NCBI RefSeq assembly: GCF_030014915.1
Contig: NZ_JAGIXS010000001.1
Span: 124,001-188,000, forward strand
Source of the DNA: Pelomonas sp. V22
Lineage (GTDB): Bacteria; Pseudomonadota; Gammaproteobacteria; Burkholderiales; Burkholderiaceae_C
DNA: 64,000 bases
Direction: 5' to 3'
The translations under genes and the position numbers were made by a program. A model generated the notes under the pieces. That model did not search any database. It was not told where the DNA came from and worked only from the letters and a program-made list of their open reading frames with translations. Within the stretch, counting starts at the first letter, position 1. Every line of letters begins with the position of its first letter. Below are positions 31,525 to 41,559 of the stretch, piece after piece.

Positions 31525-32765
31525 CGGTTCTTCAAGGTGGAAAGGCCGCGCAGCAGATCGTCGGTGATGTCGTCCACATGCTCGAGGCCGACGGCCAGGC
31601 GGATCAAGCCCTGGCTGATGCCGGCAGCGCGGCGTTGTTCTTCGCTCAGGCGGCCATGCGAGGTGGTCGCCGGGTGCGTGATGATGGACTTGGTGTCGCC
31701 CAGGTTGGTGGCGATGCTCAGCACGCGGGTGCTGTCGATCACATGGAAGGCCGCGGCGCGCGCAGCCTCTGGTGTTTCACCCTGCAGTTCGAAGGACAGC
31801 ACCGCCCCGCCCTGCCCGGATTGCTGGCGCATCGCCAACTCATGCTGAGAATGCGATGCCAGCGATGGGTAGTAGACACGTGCCACTTCGGGCCGAGCCT
31901 CCAACCAGTGCGCCACGGCCAGGGCCTGCTCGCTCTGGGCGCGCATGCGCAGCCCAAGCGTCTCCAGTCCCTTCAGCACAACCCAGGCGTTGAACGGCGA
32001 CAACACCATGCCCGCCGTGCGCATCACCGGGCCAAATACGTCCTTGATCAGGCGCGTGGGGCCGCACAGCGCACCGGCCATCACGCGGCCCTGGCCATCC
32101 ATGTACTTGGTGGCCGAATGCATGATCAGGTCCGCACCGAACTCCGCCGGCCGCTGCAGCGAGGGCGTCGAGTAGGTGTTGTCGACCACCAGCAGCGCAT
32201 TCGCCGCATGGGCCATGTCGGCCAGCGCGCGGATGTCGCAGACCTCGGTCAACGGGTTGGTCGGCGTCTCGGCGAAGAACAGCTTGGTCGCGGGCTTGAT
32301 CGCCGCCTGCCAGTCCTGCAGGTCGGTCTGCGAGACGAAGCTGGTCTCGACGCCGAACTTGCCGAACTCCTTGGCGAACAGATTGATCGTGGAGCCGAAC
32401 ACCGAGCGCGAGCAGATCACGTGGTCGCCCGCCTTCAAGAGGCCCATGCACAGCAGCAGGATGGCGCTCATGCCGGTGGAGGTGGCGATGGCGGCTTCCG
32501 TGCCTTCCATGGCCGCCAGACGGGTTTCCAGGCTGCGCACCGTGGGGTTGCTGGTGCGCGAGTAGGTGAAGTCTTCCGACGCGGCAAAGCGCTGCGCCGA
32601 GGTCGCGGCATCGGGCTGCACATAGGCGCTGGTCAGGAACAGCGCCTCGGAGTTCTCGCCGTGCTGGCTGGGCGGCAGGGCCGTGCGCACGGCCAGGGTC
32701 TCGGGGCGCAGACCTGCCGGCAGCGTGGCGCGCGCGATGCGGCGCTCTTCGTCGCTCATGCTCAT
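31521..32765 (-). CDS. metZ: O-succinylhomoserine sulfhydrylase
   Basis: PLP enzyme of the Cys/Met metabolism family that forms homocysteine from an activated homoserine and sulfide. Typical elements: [15 protein letters not shown] near the N-terminus, VVDNTYSTP, the Schiff-base lysine in [13 protein letters not shown] and a conserved C-terminal [11 protein letters not shown]. Length is 414 residues. The start ATG overlaps the purF stop by one base (TGATG), as in the purF-metZ order usual for this group; O-acetylhomoserine use cannot be excluded. Confidence 0.9.
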   Translation of the reverse strand: MSMSDEERRIARATLPAGLRPETLAVRTALPPSQHGENSEALFLTSAYVQPDAATSAQRFAASEDFTYSRTSNPTVRSLETRLAAMEGTEAAIATSTGMSAILLLCMGLLKAGDHVICSRSVFGSTINLFAKEFGKFGVETSFVSQTDLQDWQAAIKPATKLFFAETPTNPLTEVCDIRALADMAHAANALLVVDNTYSTPSLQRPAEFGADLIMHSATKYMDGQGRVMAGALCGPTRLIKDVFGPVMRTAGMVLSPFNAWVVLKGLETLGLRMRAQSEQALAVAHWLEARPEVARVYYPSLASHSQHELAMRQQSGQGGAVLSFELQGETPEAARAAAFHVIDSTRVLSIATNLGDTKSIITHPATTSHGRLSEEQRRAAGISQGLIRLAVGLEHVDDITDDLLRGLSTLKNR

Positions 32766-34276
32766 CAGCCCTCCGTGCGGCTTTGCAGCGCGAGGCGCGT
32801 GCGGGCGGACTCTTCTTCCTCATCGCCTTGCGATTTGCGCTGGGCCTGGATGGTGGCGAAGTCCTCCACCGACACATCGCCGGTCACGTACTTGCCGTCA
32901 AAGCAGGACGCTTCGAAACCATTGAGCCCCGGGCGCAAGGCCGCGACCACGCGCTTCATCGCATCCACGTCCTGGTAGATCAGCGCATCGGCGCCGATGT
33001 AGGCGCGGATCTCTTCGATGGTGCGGTTGTGGGCGATCAGCTCTTCGCTGGTCGGCATGTCGATGCCATAGACATTCGGGAAGCGCACGGGCGGCGCGGC
33101 CGAAGCCAGGTAGACCTTGCGGGCACCAGCCTCGCGAGCCATCTGCACGATTTCCTTGGAGGTGGTGCCGCGCACGATGGAATCGTCCACCAGCAGCACA
33201 TTGCGGTTCTTGAACTCGAGGCCGATGGCATTGAGCTTCTGGCGCACCGACTTCTTGCGGGCGCCCTGCCCCGGCATGATGAAGGTGCGGCCAACATAGC
33301 GGTTCTTGACGAAGCCTTCGCGGTAGGGCTTGCCGATGCGATGGGCCAGTTGCATGGCCGAGGGGCGGCTCGATTCGGGGATGGGGATCACCACATCGAT
33401 GTCGCTCGGCGGCATGGTTGAGATCAGGCGCTGGGCGAGGGTCTCGCCCATGTTCAGGCGGGCCTGGTAAACCGAGATGCCATCCATCACCGAGTCTGGG
33501 CGAGCCAGGTAGACAAACTCGAACATGCAGGGATTGAGGCTCGGGCTGTCGTTGCACTGGCGGGTATGGACCTTGCCTGCCGTGTCGATGAACAAGGCCT
33601 CGCCGGGCTCCACGTCGCGGATCAGCTTGTGGCCCGTGCCCTCCAGCGCCACGCTTTCGCTGGCCACCATGAACTCACCGTCATCGGCCTGGCCGAAGCA
33701 CAGCGGGCGAATGCCGAAGGGGTCGCGGAAGGCCAAGAGGCCATGGCCGGCGATCAGCGCGATCACGGCGTAGGAGCCCTTGATGCGCTTTTGCACCGCA
33801 CGCACGGCCTCGAAGATCGAGTCAGGCGTCAGTGGCAGGTCGCGCGCCACGCGCTCGATCTCATGCGCCAGCACGTTGATCAGGACCTCGGTGTCGCTCT
33901 CGGTGTTGATGTGGCGGCGGTCGTTCTCGAACAGCTCGTCCTTCAGCGCATGGGCGTTGGTCAGGTTCCCGTTGTGCACCAGCACCAGGCCGAACGGCGC
34001 ATTGACGTAGAAGGGCTGGGCCTCCTCCTCGTTGTAGGCATTCCCAGCCGTCGGGTAGCGCACCTGGCCGAGGCCCACCGTGCCCGGCAGCGCGCGCATA
34101 TTGCGGGTGCGGAACACGTCGCGCACCATGCCGCGCGCCTTGTGCATGAAGCACTTGTGGCCCTGCATGGTGACGATGCCGGCAGCGTCCTGGCCGCGGT
34201 GCTGCAGCAGCAGCAAGGCGTCATAGATCAGTTGATTGACCGGCTGCTTGGAGAGCACACCCACGATGCCGCACAT
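32765..34276 (-). CDS. purF: Amidophosphoribosyltransferase
   Basis: First committed enzyme of purine synthesis: makes 5-phosphoribosylamine from PRPP and glutamine. The mature N-terminal nucleophile is Cys2 in [10 protein letters not shown]. The glutaminase domain has [10 protein letters not shown]; the phosphoribosyltransferase part shows the PRPP loop [14 protein letters not shown]. Length is 503 residues. Upstream lies cvpA, the classic purF partner, and metZ overlaps downstream. Confidence 0.97.
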   Translation of the reverse strand: MCGIVGVLSKQPVNQLIYDALLLLQHRGQDAAGIVTMQGHKCFMHKARGMVRDVFRTRNMRALPGTVGLGQVRYPTAGNAYNEEEAQPFYVNAPFGLVLVHNGNLTNAHALKDELFENDRRHINTESDTEVLINVLAHEIERVARDLPLTPDSIFEAVRAVQKRIKGSYAVIALIAGHGLLAFRDPFGIRPLCFGQADDGEFMVASESVALEGTGHKLIRDVEPGEALFIDTAGKVHTRQCNDSPSLNPCMFEFVYLARPDSVMDGISVYQARLNMGETLAQRLISTMPPSDIDVVIPIPESSRPSAMQLAHRIGKPYREGFVKNRYVGRTFIMPGQGARKKSVRQKLNAIGLEFKNRNVLLVDDSIVRGTTSKEIVQMAREAGARKVYLASAAPPVRFPNVYGIDMPTSEELIAHNRTIEEIRAYIGADALIYQDVDAMKRVVAALRPGLNGFEASCFDGKYVTGDVSVEDFATIQAQRKSQGDEEEESARTRLALQSRTEG

Positions 34277-34327
34277 GATGGAGATCCTTGGTTTCTAGAA
34301 GCTTGCCGACACTAGCGCTCGTGACGC

Positions 34328-34816
34328 TCAGGCCGGGATGAATTTGACGAGTTGCTCCGGCAGCACCGGCTTGATGCCCTGCAGGAGCGCCAGCAAGGGC
34401 GGCGCGAGCACCGAATCCTGCCAGGACGGCGTCTCTCGCACCGGCGTGAGGCCAATCAGCAGCACGGCCAGCAAGGCGAACAGCACGCCCCGCAGCACGC
34501 CGAAGCCGGCACCGCCGACGCGGTCAACGAGGCTGAGCGGCGTGGCATGGATCAGCATTCGCACCAGCTTGGCACCCAGGCTCCAGACCAGCAGCACCAG
34601 CAGGAAGGCGACGACGAAGGCCGCGACCTGCAGCGTCGCCGGACTCATGCGCTGATCGGGCAGCCACTGGGCCACGATGGGCGACACATAAGGAGCAGTG
34701 AAGTAGGCAACGAACCAGCCCACGATGGACAGGATCTCGAACACCAGGCCGCGCCACAAGCCCACGCCGACGGAGATGGCCAGCAAGGCCAGCAGGATCC
34801 AATCGAGCGTGCTCAT
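34328..34816 (-). CDS. cvpA: CvpA family membrane protein
   Basis: A 162-residue inner-membrane protein with four hydrophobic segments, starting MSTLDWILLALLAISVGVG; the conserved DRVGGAGFGVLRGV loop identifies the family. CvpA is needed for colicin V production in E. coli and is linked to envelope function, but its mechanism is unknown. It precedes purF by 51 bases and follows the SPOR-domain gene by 13 bases on the same strand. Confidence 0.92.
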   Translation of the reverse strand: MSTLDWILLALLAISVGVGLWRGLVFEILSIVGWFVAYFTAPYVSPIVAQWLPDQRMSPATLQVAAFVVAFLLVLLVWSLGAKLVRMLIHATPLSLVDRVGGAGFGVLRGVLFALLAVLLIGLTPVRETPSWQDSVLAPPLLALLQGIKPVLPEQLVKFIPA

Positions 34817-34829
34817 GCGGACTCCGCTG

Positions 34830-35633
34830 TCAAAGCGTCAGCACTTGCACCGGCAGGCCGGCGCTGCGGACCTTGGCGGCCGCCTTGTCGGCCTCGGCGC
34901 GGTCACCATAGGGGCCGACGCGCACGCGAATGCGCTTGCCATCGGCCGTCTCGACGGCTTGCGTATAGGTCTTCAGACCCAGCTTCTCGACCTTCATGCG
35001 GGCTTCCTGCGCGGCCTTGGCCTCACCGTAGGCACCGACCTGGACGATGAAGCGGCCCGGTGCCGCCTCGCTGGCTTTGGGGGCTGGCTTGCCCTCGAGC
35101 AAGGCCTGGATGCGGGCCGATTCGCGCGCCGCCTTGTCGGCGGCGGCCTTCTCGGAGGCTTTTGCAGCGGCCTTTTCAGCTGCCTTGTCTTGAGGCTTGT
35201 CGGTGTGCCTTTCTGCTGGCTTCTCAGCCGGTCTTTCAACCGGCTTTTCAATTGCCTTGACCGGCGGCTGGATCTTGCTCTCGCTCACCGGCTTGGTTTC
35301 GGTCGGCAGACTGGCCGCGGTTGCTGCAGGCTCAACCATCGGCTGCTGCACCGGCGCCGCAGCCACCAACTGAGAGGCCGGCGCAGCCGGGATCTGCAGC
35401 GGCGCCGCGCCTTCCTTGCGGGGAATGTCGATGGGCAGGTCCACCGGGATGGGGCGCGGCTGGGTTTCGAACACCAGCGGGAAGCCGATCACGCCGATCA
35501 GCACCAGCACGGCGGCGCCGATCAGGCGACGGCGGGCGCGCAGGCGCAGCTGCTGCACCGCGTCGGCCGAATCCGCCACCGGCTTGGCCGCCGGCTTGTC
35601 CGTACCGCGCTTGAAGAAGGACATCAAACCCAT
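34830..35633 (-). CDS. SPOR-domain membrane protein (DedD-like)
   Basis: A 267-residue protein with a cytoplasmic start, one membrane span (IGAAVLVLIGVIGFPLVF), a long periplasmic linker rich in Lys, Ala, Pro and Glu (for example KPVERPAEKPAER) and a C-terminal SPOR domain (GRFIVQVGAYGEAKAAQE to LPVQVLTL). SPOR domains bind denuded septal peptidoglycan, so a septum-localised role is likely. The ATG at 35633 was taken; an ATG three codons on is equally possible. Position between folC and cvpA matches E. coli dedD. Confidence 0.88.
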   Translation of the reverse strand: MGLMSFFKRGTDKPAAKPVADSADAVQQLRLRARRRLIGAAVLVLIGVIGFPLVFETQPRPIPVDLPIDIPRKEGAAPLQIPAAPASQLVAAAPVQQPMVEPAATAASLPTETKPVSESKIQPPVKAIEKPVERPAEKPAERHTDKPQDKAAEKAAAKASEKAAADKAARESARIQALLEGKPAPKASEAAPGRFIVQVGAYGEAKAAQEARMKVEKLGLKTYTQAVETADGKRIRVRVGPYGDRAEADKAAAKVRSAGLPVQVLTL

Positions 35634-35676
35634 GGTTTTGGCAGGTTCCGGTGGAGGGGCTGGATAGCAAAGGCAA

Positions 35677-36984
35677 TCAGGTCGGCAGGTGCTTGGCCGA
35701 CTGCAGCCGCGGCACTCCGTTCTTGAGCACACCGCCCACGGTGTAGAAGGAGCCGAAGACCAGAATTCTATCAGCGGGGTCTGCGGCGGCCGCTGCAGCC
35801 GACAGGGCGGAAACCGGGTCGGCGTGCCTGTGAATTGAGGGCTGACCGGTCGTCTTCAAGCGCCCCGCCGCGCGCAGCGACTCGAAGGTCTCGGCCAGCG
35901 CGTCAGCCTTGGCGGCGCGGGGAATTTCGAGGTCGCAGAAATGCCAGTCGTCGACCAGGTGGGCGATGCGCTCGAAGATCTGCGCCAGGTCCTTATCGGC
36001 CATCGCACCAAACACCGCATGCGTGCGCGGGAAGAAGCCCATCTGGTCGAGGTTCTGCGCCAGCGCCGCCACCGCATGCGGGTTGTGCGCGACGTCCAGC
36101 ACCAGGGCCGGCTGGCCCGGCACGACCTGGAAACGCCCTGGCAATTCAACCATCGAAAGCCCGGTGCGCACCGCCTGTGCGCTGATCGGCAGTTGCTGGT
36201 ACAGGGCCTCGAAGGCCGCCAGCACGCCCGAGGCATTGAGCAGCTGGTTCACGCCGCGCAGCGAGGGGTAGGCCATGCCGGAGAAGCGCTTCTCGCGGCC
36301 CACCCACTGCCATTGCTGGCGGTCGCCGTTGAAGCTGAAGTCTTTGCCCAACTGGCGCAGGTCAGCGCCAATCTCGGCAGCACGCGCAGCCAGCGATGCC
36401 GGCGGCATCGGATCGCTCACCACCACCGGTCGGCCGGCCCGCATGATGCCGGCCTTCTCGCGGCCCACCGATTCGCGGTCCGGCCCCAGGTATTCGGTGT
36501 GGTCCAGGTCGATGCTGGTGATGATGCTGCAGTCGGCATCGATGCAGTTGACGGCGTCCAGGCGGCCACCCAGGCCCACTTCGAGGATGACCAGGTCCAG
36601 CGGCTCCTGGCTCAGGCGCCGCATGATGGCCAACGTGGTGAACTCGAAATAGCTCAGCGACACATCGCCGCGCGCCTTCTCCACGGCTTCGAAATGCGGC
36701 AAGAGCGAATCAGCCTCCACTGGCGCGCCGCCCACGCGGCAGCGCTCCTGGAAATGCACCAGGTGCGGCTTGATGTAGAGCCCGACGCGAAAGCCCGCCT
36801 GCAAGGCCACCGACTCCAGCATGGCGCAGGTCGAGCCCTTGCCATTGGTGCCCGCCACCATGATGACCGGCGCCTCGAACTTGAGGCCCAGCGCATCGCG
36901 AACGCGCGCCACGCGCTCCAGCGTCATGTCGATCTGCTTGGGGTGCAGGCGTTCGCAATGGGCCAGCCAGTCGTCGAGGTTCAT
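35677..36984 (-). CDS. folC: Bifunctional folylpolyglutamate/dihydrofolate synthase
   Basis: Mur-ligase-family enzyme that adds glutamate to dihydropteroate and folates. The 435-residue protein has the ATP loop VAGTNGKGSTCAML, the LEVGLGGRLDAVN segment and DVAHNPHA in the C-terminal domain. It lies between accD and the SPOR-domain gene in the order accD-folC-dedD-cvpA-purF, also found in E. coli. A hairpin terminator at 37009-37032 separates it from accD, so it may have its own promoter. Confidence 0.95.
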   Translation of the reverse strand: MNLDDWLAHCERLHPKQIDMTLERVARVRDALGLKFEAPVIMVAGTNGKGSTCAMLESVALQAGFRVGLYIKPHLVHFQERCRVGGAPVEADSLLPHFEAVEKARGDVSLSYFEFTTLAIMRRLSQEPLDLVILEVGLGGRLDAVNCIDADCSIITSIDLDHTEYLGPDRESVGREKAGIMRAGRPVVVSDPMPPASLAARAAEIGADLRQLGKDFSFNGDRQQWQWVGREKRFSGMAYPSLRGVNQLLNASGVLAAFEALYQQLPISAQAVRTGLSMVELPGRFQVVPGQPALVLDVAHNPHAVAALAQNLDQMGFFPRTHAVFGAMADKDLAQIFERIAHLVDDWHFCDLEIPRAAKADALAETFESLRAAGRLKTTGQPSIHRHADPVSALSAAAAAADPADRILVFGSFYTVGGVLKNGVPRLQSAKHLPT

Positions 36985-37008
36985 GGATGTTCGATTCGCA
37001 AATGAAGA

Positions 37009-37032
37009 CGGCCAGGCTTGAGGGCCTGGCCG
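37009..37032 (-). terminator. Hairpin terminator after accD
   Basis: CGGCCAGGC and GCCTGGCCG form a perfect 9-bp stem around a six-base loop, 26 bases beyond the accD stop; on the minus strand TCTTCATTTG follows. The T-tract is interrupted, so efficiency is uncertain. Confidence 0.65.
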
Positions 37033-37057
37033 CCGGTGTCACAAGAGCTTTTCAGGT

Positions 37058-37930
37058 TCAGGCGACAGCGTCGGCGCTCTGGCGCTGCAGCATGGCCAGT
37101 TGGCGGGCGATGGTTTCGCGCAGCTGGCGGCGGTCGACGATCATGTCGACGGCACCCTTTTCCATCAGGAACTCGGCACGCTGGAAGCCCGGCGGCAGCT
37201 TCTCGCGCACGGTGTTCTCGATCACGCGCGGGCCGGCAAAGCCGATCAGGGCCTTGGGCTCGGCGATCACCACGTCACCGACGAAGGCGAACGAGGCCGA
37301 GACGCCGCCCATGGTCGGGTCGGTCAGCACGCTGATATAGGGCAACTTGGCCTTGGCCAGTTTGGTCAGGGCCGCGTTGGTCTTGGCCATCTGCATCAGG
37401 GAGAGCAGACCTTCCTGCATCCGGGCGCCGCCGGTGGCGGTGTAGCAGATGAAGGGCGTCTTCTGCTCGATGGCGGTTTCGACGCCACGCACGAAGCGCT
37501 CGCCGACCACCGAACCCATGGAGCCGCCCATGAAGTCGAACTCGAAGCAGGCCACGACCACCGGCACGCTCATCACCGAACCGCCGATCACCACGAGCGC
37601 GTCGGTCTCGCCGGTGTTCTCCAGCGCTTCCTTCAGGCGGTCGGGGTACTTCTTGCTGTCCTTGAACTTCAGCGCGTCGACCGGCAGCACCTCCTGGCCG
37701 ATCTCGTAGCGGCCTTCGCCGTCGAGGAAGGCATCCAGGCGGGCGCGGGCAACGATGCGGTGGTGGTGCGAGCACTTGGGGCAGACGTTGACGTTCTGCT
37801 CCAGGTCGGTCTTGTAGAGCACCGTCTCGCAGGACGGGCACTTGATCCACAGCCCCTCGGGCACCGTGCGGCGCTCGGCGGGGTCGGTTTGCTGGATCTT
37901 GGGCGGCAACAGTTTTTCGAGCCAACTCAT
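37058..37930 (-). CDS. accD: Acetyl-CoA carboxylase carboxyltransferase subunit beta
   Basis: Beta half of the carboxyltransferase that makes malonyl-CoA for fatty acid synthesis. The 290-residue protein starts [13 protein letters not shown] and carries the N-terminal four-cysteine zinc ribbon ([11 protein letters not shown] and CPKCSHHHR), then the crotonase-like core with [18 protein letters not shown]. It follows trpA by 40 bases on the same strand, the common trpFBA-accD-folC arrangement. Confidence 0.97.
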   Translation of the reverse strand: MSWLEKLLPPKIQQTDPAERRTVPEGLWIKCPSCETVLYKTDLEQNVNVCPKCSHHHRIVARARLDAFLDGEGRYEIGQEVLPVDALKFKDSKKYPDRLKEALENTGETDALVVIGGSVMSVPVVVACFEFDFMGGSMGSVVGERFVRGVETAIEQKTPFICYTATGGARMQEGLLSLMQMAKTNAALTKLAKAKLPYISVLTDPTMGGVSASFAFVGDVVIAEPKALIGFAGPRVIENTVREKLPPGFQRAEFLMEKGAVDMIVDRRQLRETIARQLAMLQRQSADAVA

Positions 37931-37970
37931 GATTCAGTTCTCCTTGTGCTTTGGGTGACCGGCACCGGGC

Positions 37971-38768
37971 TCAAGCGTCCAGTGCCGCGCGGATTTCGGC
38001 CATGAAGGCCGCCGCAGTCGAGGCCACATTATCGCGTGGCTGGACCTCGAGCAATTGAACGAGGCGCGAACCGATGACCACGGCGTCCGAAACCGCCCCC
38101 ACGGCCCGGGCCGTGGCTGCATCGCGGATGCCGAAACCGACACCCACGGGCACGCTCACATGCTGGCGGATGCGCGGAACGACCTCGGCCACCGCTGCCG
38201 TATCCAGGTGACCGGCGCCGGTCACGCCCTTCAGCGAGACGTAGTAGACATAGCCGCTGGCGATTCTCCCGATGCGGGCCATGCGCTCCTCGGTGCTGGT
38301 CGGGGCCAGCAGGAAGATCGGATCCAGTTGCTGGGTGCGCAGCGCAGCGGCGAAGCTCTCGGCCTCCTCCGGCGGGTAGTCGACGATCAGCACGCCATCG
38401 ACGCCGGCTGCCTTGGCATCCGCCACGAAGCGCTCGACCCCATAGCGCTCGATCGGATTGGCATAGCCCATCAGCACGACCGGCGTATTGGCATCCTCGG
38501 TGCGGAAGCTGCGCACGAAGTCAAGCACCTTGGCGAGGCCGATGCCATGCTTCAGTGCGCGCTCGGCGGCCTTCTGGATCACTGGGCCGTCGGCCATGGG
38601 GTCGGAGAACGGCACGCCCAGCTCTATCACGTCGGCCCCGCCCTTGGCGAGTGCATGCATGATCTCGACGGTCGCATCCGGATACGGATCGCCGGCAGTG
38701 ACGAAGGGAATCAGCGCCTTGCGGCCTTCGGACTTCAGCTTGGAGAAGGCGGCGGCGATGCGGCTCAT
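37971..38768 (-). CDS. trpA: Tryptophan synthase alpha subunit
   Basis: Cleaves indole-3-glycerol phosphate to indole and glyceraldehyde 3-phosphate. The 265-residue TIM barrel has the catalytic Glu in [16 protein letters not shown], the second acid in [13 protein letters not shown] and the phosphate-binding GVGFGIRD region. It overlaps the trpB stop by four bases (ATGA), so the two subunits are translationally coupled. Confidence 0.97.
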   Translation of the reverse strand: MSRIAAAFSKLKSEGRKALIPFVTAGDPYPDATVEIMHALAKGGADVIELGVPFSDPMADGPVIQKAAERALKHGIGLAKVLDFVRSFRTEDANTPVVLMGYANPIERYGVERFVADAKAAGVDGVLIVDYPPEEAESFAAALRTQQLDPIFLLAPTSTEERMARIGRIASGYVYYVSLKGVTGAGHLDTAAVAEVVPRIRQHVSVPVGVGFGIRDAATARAVGAVSDAVVIGSRLVQLLEVQPRDNVASTAAAFMAEIRAALDA

Positions 38769-40009
38769 TGCACACCTCCCTTCACCGAGTGGCCAGCCTG
38801 CGAAGGCTGGTCATAGATCTTGGCGCCCGACAGATCGGCCACCGTGCCCATGTCCTTGTCGCCTCGGCCGGAGAGGTTGACCAGCAGGTGTTGGTCCGGC
38901 CGCAGCGTCGGTGCCAGCTTGATGGCATGGGCGACCGCATGGCTGGATTCCAGCGCTGGAATGATGCCCTCGGTGCGGCACAGGCGGTGGAAGGCGGCGA
39001 GCGCCTCCTGGTCGGTGACGCCCACGTACTCGGCACGACCGATGTCCTTCAGGTAGGCATGCTCGGGGCCAACGCCGGGATAGTCGAGCCCGGCCGAAAT
39101 CGAGTGCGTCTCGATGATCTGGCCGTCGGCATCCTGCAAGAGGTAGGTGCGGTTGCCATGCAAGACGCCTGGCGTGCCCGCAGTCAATGTTGCCGCATGC
39201 TTGCCACTGGCCACGCCCTGCCCTGCGGCCTCGACGCCGATCAGCTTGACGTCCTTGTGCTCGATGTAGGGGTAGAAGATGCCGATGGCATTGGACCCGC
39301 CACCCACGCAGGCGATCACCGCGTCGGGCTGGCGGCCGGTCATGGCCGGCATCTGCGTCAGGCATTCGTCGCCGATGATGCGCTGGAAGTCGCGCACCAT
39401 CATCGGATACGGATGCGGGCCGGCCACGGTGCCGATGATGTAGAAGGTCGACTCGATGTTGGTGACCCAGTCACGCATCGCCTCGTTCAGCGCGTCCTTC
39501 AAGGTCTTGGATCCCGACTCCACCGGTACCACCGTGGCACCCAGCAGATTCATTCGGTAGACGTTCGGCGACTGGCGCTTCACGTCCTCGCTGCCCATGT
39601 AGACCACGCATTCCATGCCATAGCGCGCGCAGATCGTCGCCGTGGCCACACCGTGCTGGCCGGCGCCGGTCTCGGCGATCACGCGCTTCTTGCCCATGCG
39701 CTTGGCCAGCAGGGCCTGGCCAATGGTGTTGTTGACCTTGTGGGCGCCGGTGTGGTTCAGGTCTTCACGCTTGAGAAAAATCTGCGCGCCGCCAAGCTCG
39801 CGGCTCAGGCGGTCGGCGTGATAGATCGGGCTCGGGCGGCCGACGAAATGGGCGAGTTCCTTGTTGAACTCGGCGATGAACTCGGGGTCCTTGCTGTAGT
39901 GGGCATAGGCCTCGTTCAGCTCGTCCAGCGCGTGGATCAGGGTCTCGGCGACAAAGCGGCCGCCATAGGGTCCGAAATGCCCGCGGGCATCGGGTTGGTC
40001 GTAGGACAT
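38765..40009 (-). CDS. trpB: Tryptophan synthase beta subunit
   Basis: PLP enzyme that condenses indole with serine to form tryptophan. The 414-residue protein starts [19 protein letters not shown]; the PLP lysine lies in [10 protein letters not shown], and the phosphate loop is [10 protein letters not shown]. Length is usual for the TrpB1 type that pairs with TrpA. It lies 14 bases after trpF and is coupled to trpA. Confidence 0.97.
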   Translation of the reverse strand: MSYDQPDARGHFGPYGGRFVAETLIHALDELNEAYAHYSKDPEFIAEFNKELAHFVGRPSPIYHADRLSRELGGAQIFLKREDLNHTGAHKVNNTIGQALLAKRMGKKRVIAETGAGQHGVATATICARYGMECVVYMGSEDVKRQSPNVYRMNLLGATVVPVESGSKTLKDALNEAMRDWVTNIESTFYIIGTVAGPHPYPMMVRDFQRIIGDECLTQMPAMTGRQPDAVIACVGGGSNAIGIFYPYIEHKDVKLIGVEAAGQGVASGKHAATLTAGTPGVLHGNRTYLLQDADGQIIETHSISAGLDYPGVGPEHAYLKDIGRAEYVGVTDQEALAAFHRLCRTEGIIPALESSHAVAHAIKLAPTLRPDQHLLVNLSGRGDKDMGTVADLSGAKIYDQPSQAGHSVKGGVQ

Positions 40010-40023
40010 GAGGGTTTCCTTCT

Positions 40024-40689
40024 TCAGAGATTCGGTGCAGATGCAGCGCCGGCAATCTGCGCATCCGCCTCGCGGACCGCATCGCAGAACTGGCGCATCA
40101 GCGCGGCGTTCTTGAGGCCCTTGGCCTCCTCCACGCCGGAACTGACGTCAACGGCCCAGGGCCGGACCCGAAGAATCCCTTCGATCACATTTCCGGCATG
40201 CAACCCACCAGACAAAACGACTGGACGGGGCACGTTTGTTGGAAGCAGTGACCAATCGAAAACCTTTCCACCACCGCCATAGCCCTCGACATGAGCGTCG
40301 ACGAGCAGGCCTGATGCCTCTGAAAATTGATGGGCGAAGTCTAGCAAATCGAAGCCCGGCGCCATGCGCGCGGCGCGCAGGAAGGGCCGGCCGGGCGCGC
40401 GGCAGGCTTCAGGCGTCTCATCGCCATGGAATTGCAAGAGCATGTTCGGCAAGGCAGCCAGGCCTTCAGCCAGCAGCGCGGGCGAGGCGTTCACGAACAG
40501 TCCCACCGGCGTGACGAAAGGCGGCAATCGCCGCGCCAGCGCGGCCGCACGGGCCGGGCTCACATAGCGCGGGCTCTTCTCGTAGAAGACAAAGCCTATG
40601 GCCTCGGCGCCGGCCTCGACGGCCACGTCCACGTCGGCCTCGCGGGTCAGGCCGCAGATCTTGATTCGGGTTCTTGCGTGCTGGTTCAT
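40024..40689 (-). CDS. trpF: Phosphoribosylanthranilate isomerase
   Basis: Third step of tryptophan synthesis after chorismate. The 221-residue barrel has the catalytic Cys in [12 protein letters not shown], the Asp in [14 protein letters not shown] and the C-terminal [15 protein letters not shown]. The start ATG at 40689 follows TGAAGG and gives [13 protein letters not shown]; it is four bases behind the truA stop. No other trp genes (trpE, G, D, C) are in the window, the usual split in this group. Confidence 0.95.
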   Translation of the reverse strand: MNQHARTRIKICGLTREADVDVAVEAGAEAIGFVFYEKSPRYVSPARAAALARRLPPFVTPVGLFVNASPALLAEGLAALPNMLLQFHGDETPEACRAPGRPFLRAARMAPGFDLLDFAHQFSEASGLLVDAHVEGYGGGGKVFDWSLLPTNVPRPVVLSGGLHAGNVIEGILRVRPWAVDVSSGVEEAKGLKNAALMRQFCDAVREADAQIAGAASAPNL

Positions 40690-40693
40690 GCCT

Positions 40694-41488
40694 TCATGCA
40701 CCTGGCAGCCAGTCCAGGGCCGCGACATGCTCAGGGAGATGGAGATGGGCATCGTAGTACGGCCCGACGAAGTACAGCCCGTCCGGAGCGAAGGTCGGCG
40801 CCGCCACCTGGCGGTTACGCGCAGCCAGCACCTCGGCCAGCCATTGCACCGAGCGTGTGCCCGAGCCCACGGCGATCAGGCAGCCCATGATGTTGCGCAC
40901 CATGTGATGGAGGAAGGCCGAGGCATCGAACTCGAAACGCCAATAGGCGCCGTGCTTCTTGATGTGGATGGCGCGCAGCTGCTTGATCGGCGACAGCGCC
41001 TGGCATTCGGCCGAGCGAAACGACGAGAAGTCGTGCTCGCCGATCAGCACTGCAGCGGCCGCGCGCATCGCATCGCCATCGAGCGGCCGGAACACCCAGC
41101 CGCAGGAGCCGGTCTCGATGGCCGGGCGCACGACGGCCTCGCGCAGCAGATAGGCATAACGGCGGCCGCGCGCATGGTTGCGGGCATGGAAGTCGGCGCC
41201 CGGAAACTCGCACCACTGGATCGCGATGTCCTTGGGCAGGTAGCGATTGCTGCCGCGTATCCAGGAGAAAGGATCGCGCTCCACCTCGGCATCGAAGTGC
41301 ACGACCTGGTTCAGACCGTGGACGCCGGCATCGGTGCGGCCGGCGCAGATGGTGCGCACCGGGTGGGCCGCAAACTGGCTCAGCGCGGCCTCCAGTGCGT
41401 CCTGCACCGTGCCGCCACCCGGCTGGCTCTGCCAGCCCTTGTAGGCCTCGCCGCGATAGCTGAGGCCGAGGGCCACTCGTGTCGTCAT
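40694..41488 (-). CDS. truA: tRNA pseudouridine(38-40) synthase
   Basis: Makes pseudouridine in the anticodon arm of many tRNAs. The 264-residue protein starts MTTRVALGLSYRGEAYKGWQ; the catalytic aspartate is in the family motif ICAGRTDAGVHGLNQV. It lies between the fimV terminator and trpF, and its stop is four bases before trpF, so these two may be co-transcribed. Confidence 0.96.
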   Translation of the reverse strand: MTTRVALGLSYRGEAYKGWQSQPGGGTVQDALEAALSQFAAHPVRTICAGRTDAGVHGLNQVVHFDAEVERDPFSWIRGSNRYLPKDIAIQWCEFPGADFHARNHARGRRYAYLLREAVVRPAIETGSCGWVFRPLDGDAMRAAAAVLIGEHDFSSFRSAECQALSPIKQLRAIHIKKHGAYWRFEFDASAFLHHMVRNIMGCLIAVGSGTRSVQWLAEVLAARNRQVAAPTFAPDGLYFVGPYYDAHLHLPEHVAALDWLPGA

Positions 41489-41510
41489 GTTCTTCGATTC
41501 GGCAAAAGAA

Positions 41511-41538
41511 AAGGCGCCCGGCCGGGGCCGAGCGCCTT
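41511..41538 (-). terminator. Intrinsic terminator after fimV
   Basis: On the minus strand AAGGCGC pairs with GCGCCTT, extended inward by a CGGCC/GGCCG stem, and is followed by TTCTTTTGCC. It lies 22 bases past the fimV stop and 23 bases before the truA start. Confidence 0.82.
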
Positions 41539-41559
41539 CGGATCAGGCTCGAGTATCGG